A stretch of DNA of 64,000 nucleotides from an uncultured Prevotella sp. (GTDB taxonomy: Bacteria > Bacteroidota > Bacteroidia > Bacteroidales > Bacteroidaceae): assembly GCA_937922435.1 (NCBI GenBank), contig CAKZVT010000058.1:1-64000 (forward strand). Reading direction: 5' to 3'. Of this stretch, positions 34,951-43,291 are shown one piece after another (position 1 is the first letter of the stretch; each line of letters starts with the position of its first letter). A program made the translations under genes and the position numbers. A model generated the notes under the pieces. The model worked only from the letters and a program-made list of their open reading frames with translations, did no database searches and was not told the origin of the DNA.

Positions 34951-35757
34951 ATGTGCCTGGATAGTGGTTTTGTGATAGATGACGGATTGTCGGCATTGCT
35001 GCAAGAGTGTGACGCGTTGAAGGCGCGTCTTAACGGAATGCGTCCTTTACCAGCCGCGGCGTTGAGTAAAATTGAGGATGCTTTCAATATAGAATATACC
35101 TACGAGAGCAACCGTATAGAGGGCAACACGCTTACATTGCAGGAGACCGAACTTGTGGTGAACGAGGGACTGACAATTTCCGGGAAGTCGATGCGTGAGC
35201 ACTTGGAAGCCATAAACCATGTTGAAGCCATAGGTTTTATACGTGATTTCGCCAAAAGCGGCATGGGCATCAGCGAGAGTACTATCAAGCAGATACACGC
35301 GCTTGTGCTGCACGGCATCGACCGTGACAACGCTGGGCGTTACCGTACAGTTCCCGTTATGATTTCGGGCAGCAGGCATACGCCTCCGCAACCTTACATG
35401 CTTGGCAAGCTGATGGAGGACTTTATGCTGTCTTTCAATGAAATGGAGGCGCAGGGCGTGCATCCAGTCGTTGTCGCCGCATACCTGCATGACGAGCTTG
35501 TGCGCATACATCCGTTCATTGACGGCAACGGGCGTACTTCAAGGTTGCTGATGAACTTGTACTTGTTGAAGAGCGGTTTTGTCATCGTCAACCTTAAAGG
35601 TTCGAATGATGCGAAAGTAGTTTATTATAAGGCGTTGGAGGCATCCCATGTTGACAAGCGGCATGGAGCGTTCCTGGAGCTTGTCGCGGCATCAGAGGTT
35701 GAGGCTTTGAAACGTTATTTGTCTGTCCTCGGCGACCCCTTCCTTGCTGGCGGATGA
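34951..35757 (+). CDS. Fic family protein with self-inhibitory motif
   Basis: A 268-aa protein. Fic enzymes usually transfer AMP from ATP to a hydroxyl side chain of a target protein. The active-site motif HPFIDGNGRTSR (187-198) is complete, including the catalytic His. An N-terminal inhibitory helix motif SNRIEGN (53-59), of the form (S/T)xxxE(G/N), would block ATP in the resting state, placing it among class II Fic proteins. Its target is unknown. It begins 12 bp after one Stealth gene and lies 70 bp before the next, in the same direction, an odd position for a signalling or toxin-like enzyme. No antitoxin gene is visible nearby. Confidence 0.93.
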   Translation: MCLDSGFVIDDGLSALLQECDALKARLNGMRPLPAAALSKIEDAFNIEYTYESNRIEGNTLTLQETELVVNEGLTISGKSMREHLEAINHVEAIGFIRDFAKSGMGISESTIKQIHALVLHGIDRDNAGRYRTVPVMISGSRHTPPQPYMLGKLMEDFMLSFNEMEAQGVHPVVVAAYLHDELVRIHPFIDGNGRTSRLLMNLYLLKSGFVIVNLKGSNDAKVVYYKALEASHVDKRHGAFLELVAASEVEALKRYLSVLGDPFLAGG

Positions 35758-35830
35758 GCAAGATTTGAAGGCTTGCGTTATGATTTTGAATATTCGGTTT
35801 TAGTGGATAAGTAATTTGGAACACAACAAT

Positions 35831-36763
35831 ATGGACATTGACTTGGTATATCTTTGGGTTGACGGAAGCGACCCACGGTGGTTGGTTAAGCACAACGCCT
35901 GCATCGGGAAGACGGAAGAGCGGTCGACGGTTAACTGTAAGGGCCGCTACGCCGACAACGACGAGCTGAAGTACAGCCTGCGTTCGGTGGAGATGTATGC
36001 ACCTTGGGTTCGTAAAATCTTCATCGTAACAGACGAACAGGTGCCGTCGTGGCTTGACACGTCGAACCCGAGAATAAGGATGGTCGACCACAAGGAAATA
36101 ATGCCGGAGGTATGCCTTCCGTGCTTCAATGCTACGGTAATAGAGCATTTTCTTTGGAATATTCCGGGCTTGTCGGAGCATTTTCTTTTCGCCAACGACG
36201 ACATGCTGATTAACAGGCCGCTGTCGCCGAACTTCTTTTTCGCCGACGACGGCCTGCCGGTAATCCGTCTCAACCATAGCGGATTGCGGAACTTTTACCT
36301 TGCGTTTAAGAAGAAGTTTCTTGGCATAAAGTTCAAGAATTACGTCCAAATAGTTTACAACGCGGCTAAGTTGGTTGAGACGAAGTATGGCGTTTTCTAC
36401 GGTTGCAAGACCCATCACAACATAGACGCTTACCTGAAAAGCGACTATCAGCGCATAGAAGAGATGTTCAAGGAGGTGATAGAGCCAACCTTGGGCAACC
36501 ATGTGCGCAGCGAAAACGATATCCAGCGCAGCCTTTACGCATACGTGGCGATGGCCGAAAAGCGTTGCCATCCCGTCTATGTAGACCGCAAGACGTCGTT
36601 CCGCTTCCACATACAGAACATGAAGCATTACAAGATGTTGGAAGAATACAACCCCATGCTGTTCTGTATGAACGACTCGGAATACGCGACTGACGACGAC
36701 AGGAGGAAGGTTACGGAGTTTCTGAAACAGCGTTTCCCCGACAAGTCGGAGTTTGAGAAGTGA
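35831..36763 (+). CDS. Stealth-family sugar-phosphate transferase 2
   Basis: A 310-aa paralogue of the gene at 33997. CR1 DIDLVYLWVDGSDPRW is at residues 2-17, CR2 contains RYADNDELKYSLRSVEMYAP and FANDDMLIN, and CR3 is THHNIDAYLKSDYQR. I chose the ATG at 35831; a TTG five codons earlier is also in frame, but the paralogues start at MDIDLVYL. It lies 49 bp before copy 3, to which it looks more similar than to copy 1, so these two probably arose by tandem duplication. Confidence 0.92.
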   Translation: MDIDLVYLWVDGSDPRWLVKHNACIGKTEERSTVNCKGRYADNDELKYSLRSVEMYAPWVRKIFIVTDEQVPSWLDTSNPRIRMVDHKEIMPEVCLPCFNATVIEHFLWNIPGLSEHFLFANDDMLINRPLSPNFFFADDGLPVIRLNHSGLRNFYLAFKKKFLGIKFKNYVQIVYNAAKLVETKYGVFYGCKTHHNIDAYLKSDYQRIEEMFKEVIEPTLGNHVRSENDIQRSLYAYVAMAEKRCHPVYVDRKTSFRFHIQNMKHYKMLEEYNPMLFCMNDSEYATDDDRRKVTEFLKQRFPDKSEFEK

Positions 36764-36812
36764 CCCGTCGGTGATATTTTTAATTGAAATTGGTAAAAGT
36801 CGATAAGGCGAT

Positions 36813-37745
36813 ATGGATATAGATTTGGTATATCTTTGGGTCGACGGCAATGACCCACGGTGGCAGGCAAAGCGTAACGCCTGCATAGGAAAGACGGAAA
36901 AGCAGCCCGGCGTGAACTGTGAAGGCCGCTATGCCAACAACGACGAACTGATGTACAGCCTGCGTTCGGTGGAGAAGTACGCCCCGTGGCTGCATAAAAT
37001 CTACATCGTTACGGACGAACAGACACCAGCATGGCTTGACACTTCAAACCCCAAAGTCTGTGTCGTAGACCATAAGGACATTATGCCCGAAGTCTGCCTG
37101 CCGTGCTTCAATTCCACGGTAATAGAACATTTCCTGTGTAAAATCCCAGGACTTTCAGAGCATTTTTTGTTTGCCAACGATGACATGTTTATCAACAGGC
37201 CGGTGAAGCCGGGCGACTTTTTCGCTTCGGACGGCCTGCCTATAATACGGTTCACCCGCAGGCCGTTCAGGAAATTCACATTATGGTTCAAGCAGAAGAT
37301 ACAGAAGAAGCGGCTAAGCAATTACCTGCAAATCATACAGAACGCCGCGGAGTTGGCTGAAAAGAAGTTCGGTGTCTATTACGGAGGCAAGACACACCAT
37401 AACATCGATGCCTATCTGAAGAGCGATTGCGAGCACGTTGAGCAGATGTTCAAGAAGGAGTTTGAGGTTACATGGCCTAATCATGTGCGCAGTGCGAACG
37501 ACATCCAGCGTAACATTTACGCATACGTGGCGTTGGCCGAGAAACGGGCGCACCTGCATTATGTCACGCAGAAGACATCGTTCAGGCTGCATATACACAG
37601 GGAAAGCAATTATGTGAAGTTTGAGAAGTGCAATCCAATGCTGTTCTGCATGAACGATTCGGAGTTTGCAAGCGACAACGACCGCAGGCGGATGGCCGAT
37701 TTCCTGAGCCGCCGCTTCCCCGAAAAGTCAGCGTTCGAGAAGTAG
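36813..37745 (+). CDS. Stealth-family sugar-phosphate transferase 3
   Basis: A 310-aa paralogue. CR1 DIDLVYLWVDGNDPRW, CR2 with RYANNDELMYSLRSVEKYAP and FANDDMFIN, and CR3 THHNIDAYLKSDCEH (Cys in place of the Tyr seen in copies 1 and 2). It ends with the RRFPEKSAFEK tail shared by all copies. It is the last gene of the plus-strand operon; its stop lies only four bases from the end of the convergent GT92 gene, with no room for a separate terminator, so the two messages may overlap. Confidence 0.92.
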   Translation: MDIDLVYLWVDGNDPRWQAKRNACIGKTEKQPGVNCEGRYANNDELMYSLRSVEKYAPWLHKIYIVTDEQTPAWLDTSNPKVCVVDHKDIMPEVCLPCFNSTVIEHFLCKIPGLSEHFLFANDDMFINRPVKPGDFFASDGLPIIRFTRRPFRKFTLWFKQKIQKKRLSNYLQIIQNAAELAEKKFGVYYGGKTHHNIDAYLKSDCEHVEQMFKKEFEVTWPNHVRSANDIQRNIYAYVALAEKRAHLHYVTQKTSFRLHIHRESNYVKFEKCNPMLFCMNDSEFASDNDRRRMADFLSRRFPEKSAFEK

Positions 37746-37749
37746 CCGG

Positions 37750-38628
37750 TTAGTTTTCCTCGATGTCGTTAAGGTCGAACCGGTGGAAGTAGTCGATTTT
37801 CAGCTCCTTAGTCCGGCCTGCGGCACGTCCCCGCGCCTGCTTCTCCACAAACTCCTCGTACGACCTTACGGCGTAGTGGTTAATGCGGATGACGTCCTGT
37901 TGAGGCTCGCGTTCGCGGAAGTTCTTTCTTATCGGGCAGCCGTGGGAGTCGGCGGCGCGGCCTGATATGCGTGCCGCTTCGTGGCATCCTATCATGTTGA
38001 ATACGCGCCTTGGGTCTACGATGCTTTTAACATGGCGGTTGAGTATGTGGCCGGGCTGCGAGTGGCGTTTGAACCTTTCCATCATCGTTCCCGGCATTTT
38101 CTTCTTCGCTCCACCGCTGCCGTAGACCAGCCAGTTGATTTCCACCACGGGGAAAGCCTCGAAGCGGCGCAGGAAGTCGGGTATTGTCTTGTCCTTGACG
38201 GGCACTATGAACTCGTCAAGGTCTATGAGGGCGAGCCAGCGTGTGTCAAGCCTGTGCTTGTCGAAGCAGGCGTCGTAGGCGGCGAGCTGCACGTGGTGGC
38301 CGGGGAAGTAGTTGTATTCCACCAGTCCCTCCTCGATGTATGGCGCAAGCACTTCCTTCGTACAGTCGGTGCTTTCGTTGTCGTAGATGTAGAATTTGTC
38401 CACCCCCTTGCTCCTGTGCCATTCTATCCATTCCTTGAAATACGGCCCTTCGTTCTTCGCTATGGCGCAGACGGCCAGGTAATGCGTGGGCTTCGTGTGG
38501 TCGCGGTGCAGCCTGTACATCAGTTTCAGCGCGTTGAGCGGTCCGTAGCGCAGTATTCCGCGCCAGCGGTTTCGCGCCATTTTGAAGGGAATAATCCCGG
38601 CTATTATCTCGGCATAGACCTTTTTCAT
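37750..38628 (-). CDS. glycosyltransferase family 92 protein
   Basis: A 292-aa cytoplasmic glycosyltransferase with the GT-A fold of family 92 (DUF23). The pattern CAIAKNEGPYFKEWIEWH (about 54-71) opens the nucleotide-sugar domain. IYDNESTDCT follows, the metal-binding DLDEF is at 136-140 (Asp-Leu-Asp), and the late block INHYAVRSYEEFVEK (about 254-268) is characteristic. It is on the opposite strand to the Stealth operon and, with Stealth 4 and the acyltransferase, forms the minus-strand arm of the locus. The sugar it adds cannot be told. Confidence 0.88.
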   Translation of the reverse strand: MKKVYAEIIAGIIPFKMARNRWRGILRYGPLNALKLMYRLHRDHTKPTHYLAVCAIAKNEGPYFKEWIEWHRSKGVDKFYIYDNESTDCTKEVLAPYIEEGLVEYNYFPGHHVQLAAYDACFDKHRLDTRWLALIDLDEFIVPVKDKTIPDFLRRFEAFPVVEINWLVYGSGGAKKKMPGTMMERFKRHSQPGHILNRHVKSIVDPRRVFNMIGCHEAARISGRAADSHGCPIRKNFREREPQQDVIRINHYAVRSYEEFVEKQARGRAAGRTKELKIDYFHRFDLNDIEEN

Positions 38629-38630
38629 AG

Positions 38631-38771
38631 GGTGCGGTTATGAGGTTTTGCGGTTATTGGGGTGTACGGTTTTGCGGTTGTCGGGTTATGGGGTTTTACG
38701 GTTTTATGGCTTTGCTGTTTTAGGCAACCCGTCCGCATGACCGTAAAACCGTATAACCGCATGACCGTATG
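38631..38771. repeat. inverted tract of CGGTTATGAGGTTTT-like words
   Basis: The left part (38631-38708) repeats words such as GCGGTTAT, ACGGTTTT and GGGTTAT. The right part (38738-38769) has the complements ACCGTAAAACCGTATAACC. The arms pair imperfectly. It separates the GT92 gene from Stealth 4. The same words recur at 60027-60128. Confidence 0.75.
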
Positions 38772-38772
38772 C

Positions 38773-39765
38773 TTACTTCTCGAAACTTGATTTCTCGGGC
38801 AATATGTGCTCGAAGGCGTTGCGTATGTTCTCCATCACCTGCGCATAGTTGCGTATGTGTACGTTGTCGTTGAGGCAAACGAGCTTGTACGCCTGGTCGT
38901 GTATGGCCTTGACGGCCTGCTTCGGGCGCAGCATCAGGGGGAACATCTTGGTGTCGCGGTATGTGTTGTACGGTTCGAAGTTGCCGCGGCAGATTTGCCA
39001 TGTACGGAAAAGCTCGGGCGTATAGTCGGTGTATGCGCGGAACTTGTTGGCCGATGCCTTGGTGAGTTCGTCTCCGGCGGCGTTCCATACCTCTTCGAAC
39101 GTCGACTTGAGGTAGGGCTGGGCGTTGTGCGGAGTGCGCAGGGTGACGAACTTGCCGTAAGGCTTCAGCAGGTAGTTGAGGCGTGCCTTCGAGCCGTAGT
39201 CCTTGCAGAACCACTTGTCGTGCCACCGCTCCATCACCTCCTTCTTGTCGAAGTGGCGGTTGATGATTTTTATGCTGTTGAGCAGTGTCTTGTACCATTG
39301 CGACCACGACGGGTTGTACTGGAACACGGATATGTCGCATGGCAGGCCGTTGCGGAAGAAGCGGTCTTGCCCGGTATGGTTTATCAGATAGAAGTCGTCG
39401 TTGAAATAGACGAAGTGCTCGGCCAGGCCGGGTATTTTGTGAAGGTAGTATTCTATCACTACCGAGTTGAATGTAGGCAGGAACTGCTCCGGGATATAGT
39501 CCTTGTGGCTTACCAGATTGATTTTGGGGTTGCCCTCGTCAAGCCATTCCGGCTTCTGTCCGCACGTGATGAAATGGATTTTACGCACCCAGGGGGCGAA
39601 CTTCTCCACGCCCCTGAACCAGTATTTCAGGAAGCCGTAGTCGCGGAAGCGGGCTTCGGACACTCCGTTCTTGGTGTTGCCCTTGTTGCCGGAATACTTG
39701 GCGAAGTCGGCCTGCCACTTGGGGTCGTCCATGTCAACCCATGTTATTACAAAATCTATATCCAT
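38773..39765 (-). CDS. Stealth-family sugar-phosphate transferase 4
   Basis: A 330-aa divergent member. CR1 reads DIDFVITWVDMDDPKW (2-17). CR2 has RFRDYGFLKYWFRGVEKFAPWVRKI and YFNDDFYLI, and CR3 reads TPHNAQPYLKSTFEE, so it differs from copies 1-3 in most conserved blocks. It shares the C-terminal ILPEKSSFEK tail. It may add to a different acceptor from the tandem copies. It lies between GT92 and an LpxL-like acyltransferase on the same strand. Confidence 0.9.
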   Translation of the reverse strand: MDIDFVITWVDMDDPKWQADFAKYSGNKGNTKNGVSEARFRDYGFLKYWFRGVEKFAPWVRKIHFITCGQKPEWLDEGNPKINLVSHKDYIPEQFLPTFNSVVIEYYLHKIPGLAEHFVYFNDDFYLINHTGQDRFFRNGLPCDISVFQYNPSWSQWYKTLLNSIKIINRHFDKKEVMERWHDKWFCKDYGSKARLNYLLKPYGKFVTLRTPHNAQPYLKSTFEEVWNAAGDELTKASANKFRAYTDYTPELFRTWQICRGNFEPYNTYRDTKMFPLMLRPKQAVKAIHDQAYKLVCLNDNVHIRNYAQVMENIRNAFEHILPEKSSFEK

Positions 39766-39813
39766 AGTATTGTGATAGCTTCTTTATCGGTCAATATGTA
39801 ATTTTGCAGAGCC

Positions 39814-40704
39814 TCATGCTTCCTTTTTGGCTCTTCTGAAACGTTTGTGCGACCACAGGTACAGTTCGGGCTGGCGGTTGACGGCCCGTTCAAGGTATTG
39901 GAAGTAAAGGTCTGTCAGCTCGAAGTCGGGCAGCGTGCGCGGATTGTCGTGCATCCTGACGAACTCCGCCGTGTAGAACCCGCGCCTTGTACGCTTCACG
40001 TCGAGGTAAAAGGCTTCAAATCCGTAGTGCTTTATGATTTTCTCCGTGCCTGTCAGAGCCGGCACGTAGTGGTTGAGGAAGTGCAGGTAATGGTGCGAGT
40101 CCCTTTTCCTGGGCGACTGGTCGGCTATGAAGCCGATGGTGCATACCTTGCCTGCGGCGGCCAGCTCCGTGGCATACCGTGCCGTCTTGTGCATCTCTAC
40201 GCTCACCGCGCCCATGCGTTCGCGTATGTGCAGCATCAGGCGGTCCATGTTGGGATTGCTTAGTTTGTGGTATATTTGTGCGCCGATAGTGCCTTTTTCC
40301 AGCCACAGCGGCATGGACGAAACCCATTCCCAGTTGCCGTAGTGTCCTAAATATACGGCTACCGACTTGCCGCTGCGCAGCGTGGCGTTGACCTCCTCAA
40401 TGTTCTTGAAGGCCATGCGCCGCCTGATTTCATCGGGAGATATGGTAGCCAGCTTGCAGGTTTCGAGCATCATGTCCATGAAAAAGCGGTAGAACGCCTT
40501 TTCCAAATGCTTTGTTTCGTGCAGGCTCTTGTCTGGATAGCTCTCGGTAAGGTTTTTGCGTACTATCTTCCGACGGTAACGTATGATGTAATACAACAGG
40601 TAGAACATACCGTCTGACAGGATGTAAAGCATGCGGAACGGGATGCGCGACAGCAGCTTCAGGACGAAATGGAGCAGGGGGTATGTTCTTTCCGCCATGT
40701 TCAT
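39814..40704 (-). CDS. LpxL/HtrB-like lysophospholipid acyltransferase
   Basis: A 296-aa inner-membrane-associated acyltransferase of the lipid A late acyltransferase family. One hydrophobic segment (about 25-42) is followed by the catalytic H-x4-E motif in YLGHYGNWEW (His121, Glu126), the block GFIADQSPRK near 195-204, and the GFEAFYLDVKRTRRGFYTAEF strand (in parts) towards the end. It probably adds a secondary acyl chain to lipid A or a related lipid. A -7 box (40735-40742) lies 31 bp upstream. It heads the minus-strand arm of the polysaccharide locus. Confidence 0.9.
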   Translation of the reverse strand: MNMAERTYPLLHFVLKLLSRIPFRMLYILSDGMFYLLYYIIRYRRKIVRKNLTESYPDKSLHETKHLEKAFYRFFMDMMLETCKLATISPDEIRRRMAFKNIEEVNATLRSGKSVAVYLGHYGNWEWVSSMPLWLEKGTIGAQIYHKLSNPNMDRLMLHIRERMGAVSVEMHKTARYATELAAAGKVCTIGFIADQSPRKRDSHHYLHFLNHYVPALTGTEKIIKHYGFEAFYLDVKRTRRGFYTAEFVRMHDNPRTLPDFELTDLYFQYLERAVNRQPELYLWSHKRFRRAKKEA

Positions 40705-40734
40705 TGTGTATTTTCCTATTTGATGTTCAGGCTA

Positions 40735-40742
40735 CAAAATTA
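40735..40742 (-). promoter_or_regulatory. -7 element of the LpxL-like gene
   Basis: TAATTTTG on the minus strand; TTGG stands at the -33 distance instead of TTTG. Confidence 0.4.
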
Positions 40743-40826
40743 AGATTTTTTTCCCATAAGGCCAATGTTTTGCTGTACTTTTAGGCAAAAAAGAGACTCA
40801 TTCGGAGTAGGTAGTGAGTGTAGCCG

Positions 40827-40914
40827 ATGTAAAAGGTGGCCTTTGGCCTTGTCAAAGGCCACCTTTAGCCTTGCGAAAGACCGTCTTTTGCAAGGCGATT
40901 GACGGCCTTTTGCA
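40827..40914. repeat. four-unit 22-bp palindromic array (copy G)
   Basis: Units start at 40827, 40849, 40871 and 40893. Cores are AAAGGTGGCCTTT, AAAGGCCACCTTT (the reverse complement of the first), AAAGACCGTCTTT and a variant with ATTGACGGCCTTT. Confidence 0.92.
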
Positions 40915-41031
40915 ATGGCGTTTGTAAGCTGCTGGTTTTCAATTAGTTGCAAAGCCGTGCGTAGAAGGTACGGCGTGGCTCGCGGTTTCGCTGCCTGCCG
41001 GCTTGTATCTTGCCACTTGTCTGCTTAATGT

Positions 41032-41308
41032 GGTTCATCCGCAAATCTGTTGGATGGTTGTTGAAGTTCATTCCGTTTATGTCCTGCTGCAAGTCAGGCT
41101 GTCAGTAATATGTTTTGGCGGATTTGCAATCCGCCGAAAAGTACTATAAGGATTTGCAATCCGCTCAAACCACACAACCACGAGGTAAATGTATGGGCAT
41201 GTGCGGATTGCAAATCCGCAATTAGAAACCGCCGGATTGCAAATCCGGCGGAACAAATGCTTTCATTAATAGACCTTGTATTTCATCCAACAGGTTTGCG
41301 GATGAACC
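41032..41308. mobile_element. MITE-like element with 25-bp terminal inverted repeats
   Basis: The arms 41032-41056 and 41284-41308 (outer end GGTTCATCCGCA) match in 24 of 25 bases. Inside are four palindromic GGATTTGCAATCC-type motifs (around 41117-41135, 41149-41165, 41202-41220, 41231-41251), the first two in one orientation and the last two in the other. There is no transposase. I see no clear target-site duplication, so the mobile nature is inferred. Confidence 0.55.
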
Positions 41309-41331
41309 CTTAATGTTTCGGATATTTTTTG

Positions 41332-41339
41332 TACTTTTG
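41332..41339 (+). promoter_or_regulatory. -7 element upstream of truA
   Basis: TACTTTTG about 25 bp before the truA start; no TTTG at the -33 distance, where the end of the MITE-like element lies. Confidence 0.4.
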
Positions 41340-41362
41340 CACGCGGTTTAGAACATGACTTG

Positions 41363-42100
41363 ATGCCGATGCAGAGATATTTCCTTTATTTCAGGTATGA
41401 CGGTGCGGCCTACCGAGGCTGGCAGGTGCAGCCGGGCGAGCGCACGGTACAGGGCGAGTTGCAGAGGGCTTTGTCTGTCTTGTTGCGCGGAGACGTGCCC
41501 GTAGTTGGCGCAGGGCGTACCGACGCGGGCGTACACGCGCGCATGATGGTGGCCCATTTCGACGCGGCCGAGGGGCTGGACTGCCGCCAGACGGTGTACA
41601 GGCTGAACCGCCTGCTGCCGCGCGACATTGCCGCCGACAGGCTTGTGCCAGTGCCTGCGGAGATGCACGCACGCTTCAGCGCCACATCGCGCACGTACCA
41701 TTATTATATACATACGCGCCGCGACCCGTTCCTAAGGGCGTATTCGTGCGAGATGTTTTACAACCTTGATTTCGACAGGATGAACCGCGCGGCGGCCCTG
41801 CTGCTTGAATACGACGACTTCGCGGCGTTCTGCAAGAGCCATACCGACGTGAAGACCACCCTCTGCCGGGTGACTGAGGCGCGCTGGGTGCAGGACGACG
41901 ATTATCGCTGGCATTTCGTAATAACGGCCAACCGCTTCCTGCGCAACATGGTGCGCGCCGTGGTTGGTACGCTTATTGACGTGGGTCGTGGCCGTACAGA
42001 CGTAGAGGGCTTTAGAAAAATCATAGAAGGACGTTCGCGTTCGGGGGCTGGCGACAGCGTTCCGGCCTGCGCACTGTTCCTTGAAAAGATATTGTATTGA
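41363..42100 (+). CDS. truA: tRNA pseudouridine synthase A
   Basis: Makes pseudouridine at positions 38-40 of tRNA anticodon stems. About 245 aa, normal length. The catalytic Asp lies in GAGRTDAGVHA (near residue 54). The tRNA-binding and fold motifs YHYYIHTRRDPF, DFAAFCK and RFLRNMVRAVVGTLIDVGRG follow in the usual order. The start could be the ATG at 41363 or the one at 41369 (MQRYFLYFRYDG); a TTG precedes. It is followed after a repeat-rich 126 bp by a DMT transporter gene. Confidence 0.96.
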   Translation: MPMQRYFLYFRYDGAAYRGWQVQPGERTVQGELQRALSVLLRGDVPVVGAGRTDAGVHARMMVAHFDAAEGLDCRQTVYRLNRLLPRDIAADRLVPVPAEMHARFSATSRTYHYYIHTRRDPFLRAYSCEMFYNLDFDRMNRAAALLLEYDDFAAFCKSHTDVKTTLCRVTEARWVQDDDYRWHFVITANRFLRNMVRAVVGTLIDVGRGRTDVEGFRKIIEGRSRSGAGDSVPACALFLEKILY

Positions 42101-42226
42101 AGGAGGGAAGGAGTAAGGAGTAAAGTAGTAAGGAGCAGGTAATAAAGAAGCAAGGATTTAAGGGAGATGCCTTGTATGTCTACTGCAATTTGATTTTTCA
42201 CTTTTCACTTTTCATTTTCACTTAAA

Positions 42227-43144
42227 ATGTGGTTATTATTGGCATTTTTGTCCGCAGCTCTGCTCGGATTTTACGATTCATTCAAGAAAAAGTCGCTCGA
42301 CGGCAACGCCGTCATCCCCGTGTTGTTCCTCAACACGCTCATATCGTCGCTCATATTCTTGCCGTTCATCGTGCTTTCGGCCACCACCGACACGCTCGAC
42401 GGCACCATATTCAAGGTGGCAAGCGGCGGATGGGAGATGCACAAGTATATCGTGCTGAAGAGCGTCATCGTGCTGGCATCGTGGGTGTTCGGCTATTTCG
42501 GCATGAAGCACCTGCCCCTAACCATCGTAGGTCCTATTAACGCCACGCGCCCGGTGATGGTGCTCGTGGGCGCGTTCATAGTGTTCGGCGAACGCCTTAA
42601 CCTGTACCAGTGGATTGGCGTGGCGTTGGCCGTGGCGTCGTTCTTCATGTTGAGCCGTAGCGGAAAGAAGGAAGGCATCGACTTCAAGCATGACCGCTGG
42701 ATTTACTTCATCGTCCTGGCCGCCTTGCTCGGAGCGGTGAGCGGCCTTTACGACAAGTATCTCATGGCTCCGGCAAGCCACGGCGGCGTGGGGCTTGACC
42801 GCATGATGGTGCAAAGCTGGTACAACATCTACCAGTGCTTCATGATGGGCGTGATGCTGCTCCTGCTCTGGTGGCCCAAACGCAAGCATACTACGCCGTT
42901 CCGCTGGGACTGGTGCATAATACTCATCAGCGTGTTCTTGAGCGCTGCCGACTTCGTGTATTTCTACGCGTTGAGCATCCCCGGGGCGATGATAAGCATC
43001 GTCTCGATGGTAAGGAGGGGCAGCGTCATCGTGTCGTTCCTGTTCGGAGCGGTGCTGCTGCATGAGAAAAACTTGAAGAGCAAGGTCGTTGACCTCATCC
43101 TTGTGCTGCTCGGAATGTTGTTCCTCTATATCGGTTCCAATTAG
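42227..43144 (+). CDS. DMT/EamA-family transporter
   Basis: A 305-aa inner-membrane protein with about ten hydrophobic segments arranged in two halves, as in the drug/metabolite transporter superfamily. The first half has the signature GYFGMKHLPLTIVGPINATRPVMVLVGAFIVFGE (in parts, about 88-122). The second half has SIPGAMISIVSMVRRGSVIVSFLFGAVLLHEK at the matching place. The substrate is unknown. The upstream gap (42101-42226) contains GGAGTAAG- and TTTTCACTTT-type word repeats but no clear promoter. Confidence 0.85.
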   Translation: MWLLLAFLSAALLGFYDSFKKKSLDGNAVIPVLFLNTLISSLIFLPFIVLSATTDTLDGTIFKVASGGWEMHKYIVLKSVIVLASWVFGYFGMKHLPLTIVGPINATRPVMVLVGAFIVFGERLNLYQWIGVALAVASFFMLSRSGKKEGIDFKHDRWIYFIVLAALLGAVSGLYDKYLMAPASHGGVGLDRMMVQSWYNIYQCFMMGVMLLLLWWPKRKHTTPFRWDWCIILISVFLSAADFVYFYALSIPGAMISIVSMVRRGSVIVSFLFGAVLLHEKNLKSKVVDLILVLLGMLFLYIGSN

Positions 43145-43152
43145 TTTTTTCA

Positions 43153-43200
43153 GCAGACGAGGGACAAGTCACTCGTCCCTTGTCTGCTCGTCCCTTGTCT
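43153..43200. repeat. hairpin-forming GTCCCTTGTCTGC word repeat
   Basis: AGCAGACGAGGGA (left) can pair with one of two direct copies of TCCCTTGTCTGC (right). It lies after the DMT gene and before dapA, and could terminate the former. Confidence 0.55.
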
Positions 43201-43229
43201 GCTTGTTTGCTAAAAACACGTCAGTTTGT

Positions 43230-43260
43230 TTTGCTTTTTGACGTAAAAATAGTATTTTTG
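43230..43260 (+). promoter_or_regulatory. promoter of dapA
   Basis: TTTG (43230-43233), 19-bp spacer, TATTTTTG (43253-43260), 31 bp before the ATG. Full consensus. Confidence 0.75.
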
Positions 43261-43291
43261 CATTCGATTATTAACAGAGAGGCTTGTTTTT

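Larger units (their letters stand above)
40705..41362. other. long divergent intergenic region rich in repeats
   Basis: 658 bp without a supported gene. It holds the acyltransferase -7 box, repeat array G (40827-40914), a MITE-like element (41032-41308) and the truA -7 box (41332-41339). The 67-codon frame at 41110 is a translation of palindromes. Confidence 0.7.

Noticed and set aside
40740..40952. 70-codon minus frame upstream of the acyltransferase
   Set aside because: It runs through repeat array G and the acyltransferase promoter.
41110..41313. 67-codon frame on plus
   Set aside because: It is a translation of the palindromic GGATTTGCAATCC motifs and the right end of the MITE-like element; codons mirror the repeats and no start signal is present.
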